From positions 1 through 50,394 of the forward strand of contig CAYQBY010000009.1 of assembly GCA_964415865.1 (NCBI GenBank): a stretch of 50,394 nt of DNA, in the 5' to 3' direction. The notes beneath the pieces were generated by a model that had not been told where the DNA came from, ran no database searches, and worked only from the letters and a program-made list of their open reading frames with translations. Positions 7,188 to 16,210 of this stretch are shown one piece after another. The first letter of the stretch is position 1. Each line of letters begins with the position of its first letter. A program made the position numbers and the translations under genes. Source of the stretch: Thiopontia sp964415865 (GTDB taxonomy: Bacteria > Pseudomonadota > Gammaproteobacteria > GCF-002020875).

Positions 7188-8087
7188 TTACTGTTCGCTG
7201 TTGATTAGCTGACGGTAGTTTTCCACTCTTCCTGCAGAGAGCTCTCCAGCGGCTACCGCCTCGCTAATTGCACATCCCGGTTCACTTAGATGGCGACAGT
7301 TGCTGAAACGACATCTGCCTGCATACTTATCAAACTCCCTGAAGCCGTTGCGGATGGTCTCTTCGTTTAGGTCCCAGATCCCGAACTCTCTTATTCCGGG
7401 GGAGTCGATAAGGCTGCCTCCACTGCTGAGTTGATAGAGGGTAGATACGCTGGTGGTGTGCTTTCCCTTGCTTATGCCTGCCGAGAGTGCACCGATGGCA
7501 ATCTCCTGGTCAGGAAGAAGTTGTTTGATGATTGATGATTTGCCGGCCCCTGATGGCCCCACCAGAACACTGCTTTTGTCAGTCAGCTGTTGTTGTAGTG
7601 ACTCAATACCATTACTGGTTTTTGTGCTGGTCCAGAGTATCTGAATCTCGAGGTTTCTGTAGTGGAGAAGTTTCTCCTCTAGCTCTTGTCTGCTCTCTGG
7701 TGTGAGCAGGTCGACCTTGTTTATTACGATGATTGAGGAGATGTTGGTTGATTCTGCAGCAACCAGAATGTGGTCAATCTGCAGGAGGTCAACACCCGGC
7801 TCAGGTGCGGTAACAATAATTATCTGGTCAACATTGGCTGCTATCGGTTTTTTGCGCTGGTTGAATGGGTCTGGGCGTGTCAGCAGGCTTTTGCGTTCTT
7901 CGAGAGAGGTTATAACCCCTTCATCATCTCCTGTTGGCTCCCACAAAATGAGGTCACCAACAGCCAGTGGAGGCAGTTTCTTGCGTTGGGCACAGCGGAC
8001 AGTATTGAGTTTTTGGGTGTCACTGTATCTGGTAGCGACAATCAGGCGATCCCCCTGGCGGGTGATGATCTGCCCGGGGTTGGACAT
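7188..8087 (-). CDS. rsgA: Ribosome small-subunit biogenesis GTPase RsgA
   Basis: A 299-residue circularly permuted GTPase that acts in late 30S maturation. The permuted order is visible: G4 NKVD (123-126) precedes G1 GPSGAGKSS (177-185) and G3 DSPG (228-231). An OB fold comes first, and a C-terminal zinc knuckle (C259, C264, H266, C272) last. It starts one base after the stop of the cytochrome c gene on the same strand, so the two are probably cotranscribed. Confidence 0.95.
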   Translation of the reverse strand: MSNPGQIITRQGDRLIVATRYSDTQKLNTVRCAQRKKLPPLAVGDLILWEPTGDDEGVITSLEERKSLLTRPDPFNQRKKPIAANVDQIIIVTAPEPGVDLLQIDHILVAAESTNISSIIVINKVDLLTPESRQELEEKLLHYRNLEIQILWTSTKTSNGIESLQQQLTDKSSVLVGPSGAGKSSIIKQLLPDQEIAIGALSAGISKGKHTTSVSTLYQLSSGGSLIDSPGIREFGIWDLNEETIRNGFREFDKYAGRCRFSNCRHLSEPGCAISEAVAAGELSAGRVENYRQLINSEQ

Positions 8088-8088
8088 G

Positions 8089-8394
8089 CTATTTGATGTG
8101 ATAGAAGGCCTTGTTCATGTATTCGACAACATCATCCTGATCCTCGGGAAACCAATCCGCTCCAGCTCCAGTCATGGTAATGCACATGCTTACCTGACGC
8201 TTCAGGTCAAAGAGGGTCTTTAATTTTGTATCCTCTTTCATGTAGGTTTCGGTACCGTGGCAGCGCATACACTCGGCATCATGTAGCTCTTGGCCATTTT
8301 CTGTATCGGCTGTTCCTGCTGTTGGCAGTAACAGGGTGAATAGAAGGGCTGAGAGTAGCTGTGCTGTTTTTACCATTTTTGAGCTTTCATCCAT
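8089..8394 (-). CDS. Small periplasmic c-type cytochrome
   Basis: About 101 residues with a hydrophobic signal peptide and a single haem-attachment motif CxxCH (CMRCH), so a mono-haem class I cytochrome exported to the periplasm. Methionines downstream could serve as the sixth ligand. An internal ATG at 8376 (MVKTAQLL) gives a cleaner signal peptide and may be the real start. It lies immediately upstream of rsgA on the same strand (1-base gap). Redox partner unknown. Its presence suggests respiratory electron transport to or from periplasmic carriers. Confidence 0.8.
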   Translation of the reverse strand: MDESSKMVKTAQLLSALLFTLLLPTAGTADTENGQELHDAECMRCHGTETYMKEDTKLKTLFDLKRQVSMCITMTGAGADWFPEDQDDVVEYMNKAFYHIK

Positions 8395-8430
8395 ATTTGT
8401 AATATTTCGTTATGTGACCATTCTAACCTT

Positions 8431-9681
8431 CTAACCGCTCTTTTCAAGGTGCGCGATTCTTACCGGTGCCGGGGGGTGTGAATCATGGTATGCCGAATAG
8501 AGGTGATCAGGAGTTACCGTAGAGGCATTCTCTCTATAGAGGGCAACAAGTGCACTGGTCAGAGCGCTTGCCTCGGCATGTTCGGCAGCAAAATCGTCCG
8601 CCTCAAACTCGTGCTTTCTGGAGTAGGCAGCCATTATTGGTGATATCCAGAACGAGAATGCAGGTGATGCCATCATGAAGAGCATCAGTGCAGCATGACT
8701 GGATTTAGTGGTCATCCCCAGCCCTTGATAGAACCAACCTTGTTCGATCAGCCACCCCAGGATTGCCAGGGCAACAAGCGAGATGGTGGCAGTCAGGATT
8801 AGTCGTTTCTTGATATGGCCATTTTTGAAGTGGCCAAGCTCATGGGCAAGTACAGCCAAAATCTCTTCGTGACTGAGGGTCTCCAGCAGGGTGTCGAAGA
8901 ATACAATCCTTCTTTTTTTGCCTAGTCCGGTGAAGTAGGCATTGCCATGTCCGGAGCGTTTTGAACCATCCATGACAAAGATGCCATCACAGTCAAAACC
9001 TGCTGCCTGCAGGAGCTTCTCGATCTTCTCTGTCAGCTCCTCGTTTTCCAGCGGGGTGAATTTATTGAAGATGGGGGCAAGAAATGTCGGCCAGGCCCAG
9101 ATCATGAGCAGGGTGAACCCCATCCATACAGCCCACACCTTGAGCCACCAGAGTGGATCTGCCGCACTCATTAACCAGAGGATAAGCATCAGTAGTGGGA
9201 CCCCAATCAGCAGGGAGAGTATCAGCTGCTTGATGATGTCGGTTATGTAGGTTGAGACTGTGGTGCGATTAAAGCCGAAGTCCGCCTCCAGGGAGAATGT
9301 GTTGTAGATGGAGAATGGCATTCCCAGGATACTGCTGATTATGGTGAAGGAGAGCATAACGCCAACACCAAGGTAGAGCAGCTCCATCTCGAACCCTCGC
9401 CAGATCTGGTCAATCCACTCAAGGCCACCACCAACGGTCCAGCCAATTAGTAGTATGGTTCCGTAGATCTGTTCAATCTGCCCCAGCCTCTGTTTGGCCG
9501 TGGTGTAGTCAGCTGCTTTCTGATGCTCTTCAAGAGTCAGTGTATCTGTGAAGTGGGATGGTACAGCGCCACGGTTTCTCTGCACTGATGCAACCTGTCT
9601 GCTGGATAGCCACCACTCAATTAGCAGATGAACTGCAACCATGAGCAGAAACAGGGCGGTAAAAAGTTGTGCGGTTTCCAA
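8431..9681 (-). CDS. M48-family (Ste24/CAAX protease-like) membrane zinc metalloprotease
   Basis: A 416-residue integral membrane protease. Several hydrophobic segments surround the zinc motif HELGH (280-284), and a downstream EFEADDFA supplies the third zinc ligand. The N-terminal arrangement is that of the Ste24-like M48A group, usually linked to membrane-protein quality control. The best start is a TTG at 9681, with Shine-Dalgarno AAGGAA six bases upstream. The frame is open further upstream, but that part would run through the orn gene on the other strand. It is divergent from orn across 64 bases. Confidence 0.88.
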   Translation of the reverse strand: METAQLFTALFLLMVAVHLLIEWWLSSRQVASVQRNRGAVPSHFTDTLTLEEHQKAADYTTAKQRLGQIEQIYGTILLIGWTVGGGLEWIDQIWRGFEMELLYLGVGVMLSFTIISSILGMPFSIYNTFSLEADFGFNRTTVSTYITDIIKQLILSLLIGVPLLMLILWLMSAADPLWWLKVWAVWMGFTLLMIWAWPTFLAPIFNKFTPLENEELTEKIEKLLQAAGFDCDGIFVMDGSKRSGHGNAYFTGLGKKRRIVFFDTLLETLSHEEILAVLAHELGHFKNGHIKKRLILTATISLVALAILGWLIEQGWFYQGLGMTTKSSHAALMLFMMASPAFSFWISPIMAAYSRKHEFEADDFAAEHAEASALTSALVALYRENASTVTPDHLYSAYHDSHPPAPVRIAHLEKSG

Positions 9682-9745
9682 ATTGGTTCCTTGGTCTGTT
9701 TGGTACAATCGGCCTATTATAGAGAGGAAAGCGTGAGTAAGGAAT

Positions 9746-10285
9746 ATGGAAGAGAATCTAATCTGGGTTGATCTTGAAATGACTGGGTTGTTGCCGGAGA
9801 GTGACACCATCATAGAGATAGCCACTATCGTAACTGACAAGCATCTGGAAATTCTGGCTGAGGGGCCGGTATTTGCTATCACCCAGACGGAAGAGAAGAT
9901 TTCCGGAATGGATGAGTGGAATACCAAAACTCATGGTGAGTCTGGATTGATTCGCAGAATTCGAGAGGAGGGGGTTGCGATGAGAGAGGCCGAGCTCAAG
10001 ACCCTGGAGTTTGTGCGCAAATATACAGTTGAGGGGAAGTCACCGATGTGTGGCAACAGTATCTGTCAGGATCGCCGTTTTATGGCAAGAGAGATGCCGG
10101 AGTTGATGAGCTATTTCCACTATCGCAATCTCGATGTCAGTACACTTAAGGAGTTGGCGCAACGTTGGAGACCGGAGTTGCTGGAGCAGTTCACCAAGAG
10201 TGGGGCACATACTGCACTGGCTGATATTCAGGAGTCTATCGAGGAGATGAAGTTTTATCGTCAGAACTTTATTTCCGGGGTCTGA
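9746..10285 (+). CDS. orn: Oligoribonuclease
   Basis: A 179-residue 3'-5' exoribonuclease of the DEDDh class that degrades 2-5-mers and linear di-nucleotides (pGpG), finishing mRNA turnover and c-di-GMP breakdown. Catalytic residues are in place: D9 and E11 (WVDLEMTGL), D109, H155 and D160 (AHTALADI), matching the E. coli spacing exactly. Shine-Dalgarno AAGGAAT precedes the start. The last 25 bases overlap the convergent queG. Confidence 0.96.
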   Translation: MEENLIWVDLEMTGLLPESDTIIEIATIVTDKHLEILAEGPVFAITQTEEKISGMDEWNTKTHGESGLIRRIREEGVAMREAELKTLEFVRKYTVEGKSPMCGNSICQDRRFMAREMPELMSYFHYRNLDVSTLKELAQRWRPELLEQFTKSGAHTALADIQESIEEMKFYRQNFISGV

Positions 10286-11328
10286 TCAGTTTGTTGCTCA
10301 AGTGCCCAGATAACGTGCTCTCTTACCGTCTCTGAGGAGTGGTCAAGTTTCCCTTTTAGTGCCAGCAATACTTTTTTATCTATTTCACAATTTCCGAGGG
10401 CGACTGCAATGTTGCGCAGCCACTGCTCGTGCCCTATGCGGCGGATTGGTGACCCCTCCATCCTCTTGAGAAATCTCTCTTTACTCCAGCTGAAGAGCTC
10501 AAGCAATTCTGGTGCATCAAGGTTGTGGCGGATTTTAAAGTCTGGTTCGCTGCTTGTTGAGGCGAAGCGGTTCCATGGGCAGATAAGCTGACAGTCATCA
10601 CAGCCATATATTCTGTTGCCGATAGCCTTACGAAACTCCACCGGTATTGACCCCTTGAGCTCGATTGTGAGGTAGGAGATGCAACGCCGTGCATCGAGCT
10701 GGTAGGGATCAACAATGGCCTGGGTTGGGCAGATGGTGATGCATTTGCTGCAATCGCCGCAGTGGTTGGTGGCGGCACTGTCGGGCTTAAGTTCGAGATC
10801 GGTATATATCTCTCCGAGAAAAAACCACGAGCCACTTTTTTCGTGGATGATGTTGGTGTGTTTGCCGATCCATCCAATGCCACTGTTCTCGGCTATTCCT
10901 CGCTCCAGAACAGGGCCACTGTCAACGAATACCCGGTGTCCAAAGGGGCCAATGGCCTCACTTATTCTTTTCGCCAGCTTCGCCAAGCGATTGCGCATCA
11001 CCTTGTGGTAGTCGCGTCCAAGCGCATAGCGGGAGATAAAACCCTGATCGCACCTGTTTATGGTCTCCCAAGAGTCGGCAGCATCTGGCGGCAGGTAGTT
11101 CATACGGAATGAGAGCAGGGAGAGGGTGCCGGGAATCAACTCCTCTGGATGGCTCCGTTTACTGCCGTGACGCACCATGTATTCCATCTCGCCATGAAAA
11201 CCCTGAGCTGTCCACTGCTCTAGTGCCTGTTCATGAGCATGAAGATCACGATGGGTTACCCCAAACCCCTGAAAACCGAGTTCGATCGCCCACTGTTGAA
11301 TCTCGTTTTTTAGTTGATTGGGATTCAT
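10261..11328 (-). CDS. queG: Epoxyqueuosine reductase
   Basis: A 355-residue cobalamin- and iron-sulfur-dependent enzyme that catalyses the last step of queuosine synthesis on tRNA. Two 4Fe-4S clusters are indicated by CGDCSKCITICP and CDDCQLICPWN. A HEAT-like C-terminal tail is present. It is convergent with orn, overlapping by 25 bases, and divergent from tsaE. In E. coli the gene nnr lies between queG and tsaE; it is absent here. Confidence 0.95.
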   Translation of the reverse strand: MNPNQLKNEIQQWAIELGFQGFGVTHRDLHAHEQALEQWTAQGFHGEMEYMVRHGSKRSHPEELIPGTLSLLSFRMNYLPPDAADSWETINRCDQGFISRYALGRDYHKVMRNRLAKLAKRISEAIGPFGHRVFVDSGPVLERGIAENSGIGWIGKHTNIIHEKSGSWFFLGEIYTDLELKPDSAATNHCGDCSKCITICPTQAIVDPYQLDARRCISYLTIELKGSIPVEFRKAIGNRIYGCDDCQLICPWNRFASTSSEPDFKIRHNLDAPELLELFSWSKERFLKRMEGSPIRRIGHEQWLRNIAVALGNCEIDKKVLLALKGKLDHSSETVREHVIWALEQQTDQTPEIKF

Positions 11329-11344
11329 ATAGAGTTAGTATAAT
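11314..11344 (+). promoter_or_regulatory. Candidate promoter of the tsaE-amiB-mutL operon
   Basis: A perfect -10 TATAAT (11339-11344) is followed by the GC-rich GCGCTGCG and then the ATG of tsaE only 9 bases after the hexamer. A possible -35, TTGATT (11314-11319), is 19 bp away, which is long. If transcription starts at the usual distance, the mRNA would have virtually no leader. Confidence 0.5.
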
Positions 11345-11352
11345 GCGCTGCG

Positions 11353-11814
11353 ATGATTCTTGAAATTCCAGATGAACAACAGATGGAGCAGTTTGGTGCA
11401 GCCTTTGCCGCGCTGATTAAGCCGCCTGCACTACTGTTTTTGCAGGGAGATCTGGGAATGGGGAAGACTACCTTCTCCAGAGGCTTTATCAGGGAGCTGG
11501 GCCACAAGGGAAATGTGAAGAGTCCAACTTATACGATTGTGGAGCCATACAAGCTGGATGGCGGTGATATCTACCACTTTGATCTCTACCGCCTATGTGA
11601 CCCTGAAGAGTTGGAGTTGATGGGGATAAGAGATTATCTGGATGACTCCATTCTTCTTGTTGAGTGGCCTGATCGTGGAGCCAATATTCTGCCGGACCCG
11701 GATTTTTCGATTGCATTGGAAGAGTCTGGAACTGGTCGACGAGCTCTGTGTAAAGGTGATTCGTTATTGCTGAATGCTGTTAGTGAACGTTTTGCCAAGA
11801 TGGTGTCTGAGTGA
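11353..11814 (+). CDS. tsaE: tRNA threonylcarbamoyladenosine (t6A) biosynthesis ATPase TsaE
   Basis: A 153-residue P-loop ATPase that works with TsaB and TsaD to install t6A37 on ANN-decoding tRNAs. Walker A GDLGMGKTT is at residues 32-40. SPTYTIVEPY and the later LLVEWPDR are family motifs. No Shine-Dalgarno is visible, which fits a very short leader. The stop overlaps the amiB ATG (TGATG), indicating coupling. Confidence 0.94.
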   Translation: MILEIPDEQQMEQFGAAFAALIKPPALLFLQGDLGMGKTTFSRGFIRELGHKGNVKSPTYTIVEPYKLDGGDIYHFDLYRLCDPEELELMGIRDYLDDSILLVEWPDRGANILPDPDFSIALEESGTGRRALCKGDSLLLNAVSERFAKMVSE

Positions 11815-13142
11815 TGGATAGGCGCGATTTTTTACAGATTGCCGGCACCTTGCCTCTGCTGGGGGCAGTTCCAGTGGCTGCCAGTGATATAACATCGATT
11901 TTTGGAATTCGTCTCTGGCCTGCACCAGATCACACCAGGATAGTGCTTGATCTGGATCAGGGTGTTGAATACAAGTTGAGCAAGAGTGGAAATCCAGGCA
12001 AGGTGATTCTCAAACTGGAGCGGGCACAACCGGTTCTCTCCCTGGATGCTGTGGTCAAGGATGATCCCAGGCTGAAATCAGTTAAGACCTGGTCGGCCAA
12101 GAAGGGAGAGCAGTTTGTGGTCGAGTTTGTGCTGTTAAGAGGGGTGGAGGCACGCTCTTTTGTGTTGCCGCCCAATGAGAGTTATGGCCACAGGCTGGTG
12201 CTTGATCTCCATAATCTTGAGGGAAAGAGTCCGGTTGCTTCGATTGGTAAACAGAAATTGGGAGGTAGAAAGAGGCTGACAATTGCAATTGATGCTGGAC
12301 ATGGGGGCGAAGATCCCGGTGCCGTTGGTCATAAGGGAACAAAAGAGAAGATGATTGTATTGGGTGTTGCTCGCCGTCTCGAGAAACTTATCAGTAAAGA
12401 GAGCGGTATGCGTGCTGTGATGATTCGCAAGGGAGACTATTACGTAAGTTTGGGAGGGCGTATCCGCAAGGCCAGGAAGAGTAGCGCTGATCTGTTGATC
12501 TCGATCCATGCTGATGGTTTCAAGAAAAGATCAGCTCATGGGGCGTCGGTCTTTGTGCTTTCGGATAAGCGGGCATCATCAGAGATGGCAAAGTGGTTGG
12601 CAAGGCGTGAGAATAGATCGGATCGGATTGGTGGGGTAGATAAAAGGCGTGAGTCACGTGGTTTGGAGTATGCGCTGAGAGATATGAAGCGTGGTGCCAA
12701 CCAGAAGATTAGTGTGGATCTTGCGGGAATCGTATTGAAAGAGTTGAAGAAAATTGGAGACCTTCATGGTAACAGGGTGCACAAGGCAAGCTTCGCTGTG
12801 TTGAAAGCGCCTGATTTTCCGTCAATGCTGGTAGAGACCGGATTTATTACCAACCCCAGAGAGGAGAGGTTATTGCGTACAGCAGCACATCAGCAGAAAT
12901 TGGCTAATGCAATGATGAAGGCAGTGCGACAGTTTGCTGCAAAGTACCCATCTCTGGGGGCGTCATCTGTTTCAGCAGACAAGAGAACGCCATCAATCAA
13001 AAGTAGGGAGTATCGGGTCAAAAAGGGGGATACGCTCAGCGCTATCTCCAGAAAGAGTGGCATCTCGCTGGGTAATATACGCAAGCTTAATCCCGGGTTG
13101 AGTGATATGTTGAGGGTTGGGCAGAAGATCAGAATCCAGTAG
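11814..13142 (+). CDS. amiB: N-acetylmuramoyl-L-alanine amidase with AMIN and LysM domains (AmiB-type)
   Basis: A 442-residue periplasmic cell-wall amidase that splits septal peptidoglycan during daughter-cell separation. The N-terminus MDRRDFLQIAG is a twin-arginine-type signal. An AMIN domain follows (about 30-135), then an Amidase_3 zinc domain (AIDAGHGGEDPGAVG, SIHADGF, LVETGFITN), and a C-terminal LysM repeat (YRVKKGDTLSAISRKSG). Length, LysM and position between tsaE and mutL match E. coli AmiB. The Tat-like signal is more like that of AmiA/AmiC. A GTG three bases upstream (11811) is an alternative start. Confidence 0.93.
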   Translation: MDRRDFLQIAGTLPLLGAVPVAASDITSIFGIRLWPAPDHTRIVLDLDQGVEYKLSKSGNPGKVILKLERAQPVLSLDAVVKDDPRLKSVKTWSAKKGEQFVVEFVLLRGVEARSFVLPPNESYGHRLVLDLHNLEGKSPVASIGKQKLGGRKRLTIAIDAGHGGEDPGAVGHKGTKEKMIVLGVARRLEKLISKESGMRAVMIRKGDYYVSLGGRIRKARKSSADLLISIHADGFKKRSAHGASVFVLSDKRASSEMAKWLARRENRSDRIGGVDKRRESRGLEYALRDMKRGANQKISVDLAGIVLKELKKIGDLHGNRVHKASFAVLKAPDFPSMLVETGFITNPREERLLRTAAHQQKLANAMMKAVRQFAAKYPSLGASSVSADKRTPSIKSREYRVKKGDTLSAISRKSGISLGNIRKLNPGLSDMLRVGQKIRIQ

Positions 13143-13144
13143 TC

Positions 13145-14953
13145 ATGATGCGACGAATCCAGAAACTCTCTACTCAATTGTCAAACCAGATCGCGGCTGG
13201 CGAAGTGGTTGAGCGCCCTGCGTCGGTTCTTAAGGAGCTGCTGGAGAACAGTATTGATGCGGCAGCAACCCGTATCTGGATTGATGTCGAGGAGGGTGGA
13301 CAGAAGCTGATTCGGGTTAGGGATAACGGGGCAGGTATTGTGCAGGAGGATCTTGTGCTGGCGCTTGATCGTCATGCAACCAGCAAGCTTGGTAGTGTTG
13401 AGGAGCTTGGAAGGATTAGCACACTGGGCTTTAGGGGGGAGGCACTTCCCAGTATTGCGTCAGTCTCTCGTCTGCAGCTGGTCTCTCATACTGATGAGGA
13501 TTCTCAGGGATGGAGAGTGTCGTGCGATGGTGGATTGGAGTTACAGCCTCCACGGCCTGATCCACATCCACAGGGAACCACCGTAGAGGTAAGGGATCTA
13601 TTTTTTAATACTCCGGCACGCAAGAAATTTATGCGCACCGAGAAGACAGAGTTTCGCCATATAGAGGATGTGGTTAGACGTATGGTACTGGCTCATCCAG
13701 AGATCATGCTGGTCCTGAAGCACAATGGGCGAGTGGTACGGGAGTATCCATCTGGTGGTGGTCAGGATGAGTGGGAGCGTCGCATTCAGGCTGTATTGGG
13801 CGGAGATTTTGTTGGTCATGCACTCTATCTTGAGAGTGCGGTGGATGGTATGGCGCTCAAGGGGTGGGTGGCACAGCCGGCTGCCTCTCGTAGTCAGCCT
13901 GATCAGCAGTTCTTTTTTGTTAATGGAAGAATGATCAAGGATCGTGTGGTTGTCCATGCAGTGCGTCAGGCCTATCAGGATGTACTGTTTCATGGCCGTC
14001 ATCCTGCTTATCTCCTCTTTCTTGAGATGGATCCGGAGATGGTGGATGTTAATGTTCATCCTACCAAGCATGAGGTGCGCTTTAGAGAGAGCAGGCAGGT
14101 ACATAGTTTCCTCTTCAAGACAATCAGAGACGCCCTGGCAGCAGATCGACCTGGTCCGGTTGAGATGGTTGATAGTGGTGATGAGGTGGTGGATCGTGAA
14201 ACTGGGGAGTTGCAGCCACGATCCGAAGTAGAGCAGTCAGATCGTTGGGTTGAAATGCCAAGAGTTGAGAACAGATCTCTCGATTTGCGTTTTGCCAGTG
14301 CAGGTCGTGGCAGCTCGATTGGGGAGCGTTCTGCACCGGACTATCAGCTGGGAGAAAAAAATTCTGGAGAGTATCCGTTGGGCCATGCTGTAGCGCAGAT
14401 TCATGGTATCTATATTCTTGCCGAGAATGGTGATGGGTTGGTGTTGGTTGATATGCATGCAGCACACGAGCGTATTACTTATGAGAGATTGAAACAGGCT
14501 ATTGTTGATTCCGGTGTACGTACCCAAAGATTACTGGTGCCGGTAACTCTGTCGGTAAACGAGAGAGAGGCCGAGATTGTAGAGCAACAGCAATCCCTGT
14601 TCAGCAAGCTTGGGCTTGAGGTTGGGTTGAGTGGTCCTCTCTCTGTTGTGGTTCGTGAGGTTCCACTGCTGCTGGTTAATGGAGATGTGGAGCAGTTGGT
14701 ACGGGATCTGCTGGCTGATCTGGCTGAGCATGACAGTAGTGCCATGGTGGGGGAGAGAATAAACGAGGTGCTGGCAACCATTGCCTGTCATGGCTCTGTA
14801 CGCGCCGGGAGGCAGTTGACCATTCCGGAGATGGATGGGTTGCTGAGAGATATGGAGCAGACCGAGAGAAGTGGCCAATGCAACCATGGTAGACCAACCT
14901 GGCGTCAATTAACGCTGGATGAGCTTGATAGGCTCTTTCTACGTGGACAGTAG
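13145..14953 (+). CDS. mutL: DNA mismatch repair protein MutL, endonuclease-proficient type
   Basis: A 602-residue GHKL ATPase coupling MutS to strand removal. N-terminal ATPase motifs: ELLENSIDAA, DNGAGI, GFRGEALPSIASVS, GTTVEVRDLFFNTPA. The C-terminal domain carries the metal-binding endonuclease motifs lacking in E. coli MutL: DMHAAHERITYE from D436, ACHGSVRAG at about 547, and CNHGRPT at about 579. This predicts nicking by MutL itself, as in bacteria without MutH. It starts two bases after the amiB stop, and its 3' end overlaps the miaA start region. Confidence 0.95.
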   Translation: MMRRIQKLSTQLSNQIAAGEVVERPASVLKELLENSIDAAATRIWIDVEEGGQKLIRVRDNGAGIVQEDLVLALDRHATSKLGSVEELGRISTLGFRGEALPSIASVSRLQLVSHTDEDSQGWRVSCDGGLELQPPRPDPHPQGTTVEVRDLFFNTPARKKFMRTEKTEFRHIEDVVRRMVLAHPEIMLVLKHNGRVVREYPSGGGQDEWERRIQAVLGGDFVGHALYLESAVDGMALKGWVAQPAASRSQPDQQFFFVNGRMIKDRVVVHAVRQAYQDVLFHGRHPAYLLFLEMDPEMVDVNVHPTKHEVRFRESRQVHSFLFKTIRDALAADRPGPVEMVDSGDEVVDRETGELQPRSEVEQSDRWVEMPRVENRSLDLRFASAGRGSSIGERSAPDYQLGEKNSGEYPLGHAVAQIHGIYILAENGDGLVLVDMHAAHERITYERLKQAIVDSGVRTQRLLVPVTLSVNEREAEIVEQQQSLFSKLGLEVGLSGPLSVVVREVPLLLVNGDVEQLVRDLLADLAEHDSSAMVGERINEVLATIACHGSVRAGRQLTIPEMDGLLRDMEQTERSGQCNHGRPTWRQLTLDELDRLFLRGQ

Positions 14954-15893
14954 TTCGGCCTCTTCAGCTGAGCCGTTGGTTTTTCTGGCCGGGCCAACAG
15001 CTGCTGGTAAAACAGACCTGGCTGTCGAGTTGGTGGAGAATTACCCGTTCGAGATCATCAGTGTCGACTCCGCTCTGGTCTACAGAGGAATGGATATAGG
15101 TACAGCCAAGCCGGACAGGGAAATATTGGAGCGTGCTCCACATCGTCTGATTGATATTGTCGACCCTGCAGAACCATATTCTGTGGCCCGTTTCAGGGAT
15201 GATGCCATGCTAGAGATAGAGAAGATCAGGGCAAACGGCAATATTCCCCTGTTGGTGGGTGGCACAATGCTCTATTTCAGGGCTCTTCAGTTTGGTCTCT
15301 CTGTGCTGCCAGAGTCTGAATCTTCAGTGCGTATTGATATAGAAAAAGAGATAAAAGACAAAGGGATAGAGAATATACATAATCAGCTTTCTGAGATTGA
15401 TCCGGTTGCGGCAGAGCGTATCAACAGAAATGATCCACAACGCATTATCCGTGCTCTTGAGGTTTACAGGATAAGTGGAGTACCCATGAGTGAACTACAG
15501 CGGCAGGAGCAGAGAGAGGGGCTGAATCCGGAATCTCTGTTAATGGTTGCAATATCTCCTGATGACCGTGCGCTTCTGCACCAGAGAATTGAGCAACGGC
15601 TATCTATTATGATGAAGTCTGGATTTATTGAAGAGGTAGAGGGGCTGAAAAAACGGGGAGATCTCTCTCTTAATACTCCATCCATGCGCTCAGTAGGTTA
15701 TAGACAGGTGTGGGAGTACCTTGATGGTGCTATGGATCGGGAGGAGATGCTCTATAGAGCAGTTGTGGCGACGCGACAACTGGCCAAGCGCCAACTTACA
15801 TGGCTACGAAACTGGCCGACAGAGATCAAGTGGATGGAGCCTGGTGGTGATGGAATGGCAGAACACATATTCAATAATATCCGCAACAAGTGA
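14919..15893 (+). CDS. miaA: tRNA dimethylallyltransferase MiaA
   Basis: A 324-residue enzyme that adds a dimethylallyl group to A37 of UNN-reading tRNAs. The P-loop AGPTAAGKTDLA, DSALVYRGMDIGTAKP and the later LLVGGTMLYFRAL are diagnostic. The ATG at 14919 overlaps mutL by 35 bases and adds about 19 poorly conserved residues. A GTG at 14943 or a TTG at 14976 (giving MVFLAGPTAAGK) are plausible alternatives, so the N-terminus is unsettled. Standard position between mutL and hfq. Confidence 0.93.
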   Translation: MSLIGSFYVDSSSASSAEPLVFLAGPTAAGKTDLAVELVENYPFEIISVDSALVYRGMDIGTAKPDREILERAPHRLIDIVDPAEPYSVARFRDDAMLEIEKIRANGNIPLLVGGTMLYFRALQFGLSVLPESESSVRIDIEKEIKDKGIENIHNQLSEIDPVAAERINRNDPQRIIRALEVYRISGVPMSELQRQEQREGLNPESLLMVAISPDDRALLHQRIEQRLSIMMKSGFIEEVEGLKKRGDLSLNTPSMRSVGYRQVWEYLDGAMDREEMLYRAVVATRQLAKRQLTWLRNWPTEIKWMEPGGDGMAEHIFNNIRNK

Positions 15894-15912
15894 TTTTTCT
15901 TTCACATATTTT

Positions 15913-15940
15913 TTGGTACACTGAACGATCGGATTATAAA
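15913..15940 (+). promoter_or_regulatory. Candidate hfq promoter
   Basis: TTGGTA (15913-15918), a 16-bp spacer, and TATAAA (15935-15940), in the 69-base gap between miaA and hfq. It would start transcripts about 16 bases before the hfq ATG. Confidence 0.55.
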
Positions 15941-15962
15941 AACAATAAGAAAGGTGTAGAAA

Positions 15963-16196
15963 ATGAGCAAGAAAGGCCAACAGTTACAGGAACCATTCCT
16001 CAATGCCCTTCGCAAGGAGAAGATACCTGTATCCATTTTTTTGGTTAATGGAATCAAGTTGCAGGGACAGATTGACTCCTTTGATCAGTTTGTCATATTG
16101 CTCAAGAGTGCAGTGAGCCAGATGGTTTACAAGCATGCTGTTTCTACAATTGTCCCTTCCAGACCAATAAGCATCGATTACGAGGAAGAAGAGTAA
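15963..16196 (+). CDS. hfq: RNA chaperone Hfq
   Basis: A 77-residue Sm-fold protein forming a hexameric ring that pairs small RNAs with mRNAs. The Sm1 (VSIFLVNGIKLQGQIDSFD) and Sm2 (YKHAVSTIVPSR) motifs are complete, including the YKHA signature. The C-terminal tail is short and acidic (DYEEEE), compared with the long disordered tail of E. coli Hfq. Good Shine-Dalgarno (AAAGGTG). Own promoter likely within the miaA-hfq gap, with read-through into hflX. Confidence 0.97.
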   Translation: MSKKGQQLQEPFLNALRKEKIPVSIFLVNGIKLQGQIDSFDQFVILLKSAVSQMVYKHAVSTIVPSRPISIDYEEEE

Positions 16197-16210
16197 TCTC
16201 TTTATAACGT

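Noticed and set aside
9682..9927. Upstream extension of the M48 protease
   Set aside because: It would run antisense through the start of orn. The TTG at 9681 has a good Shine-Dalgarno and gives the normal length.
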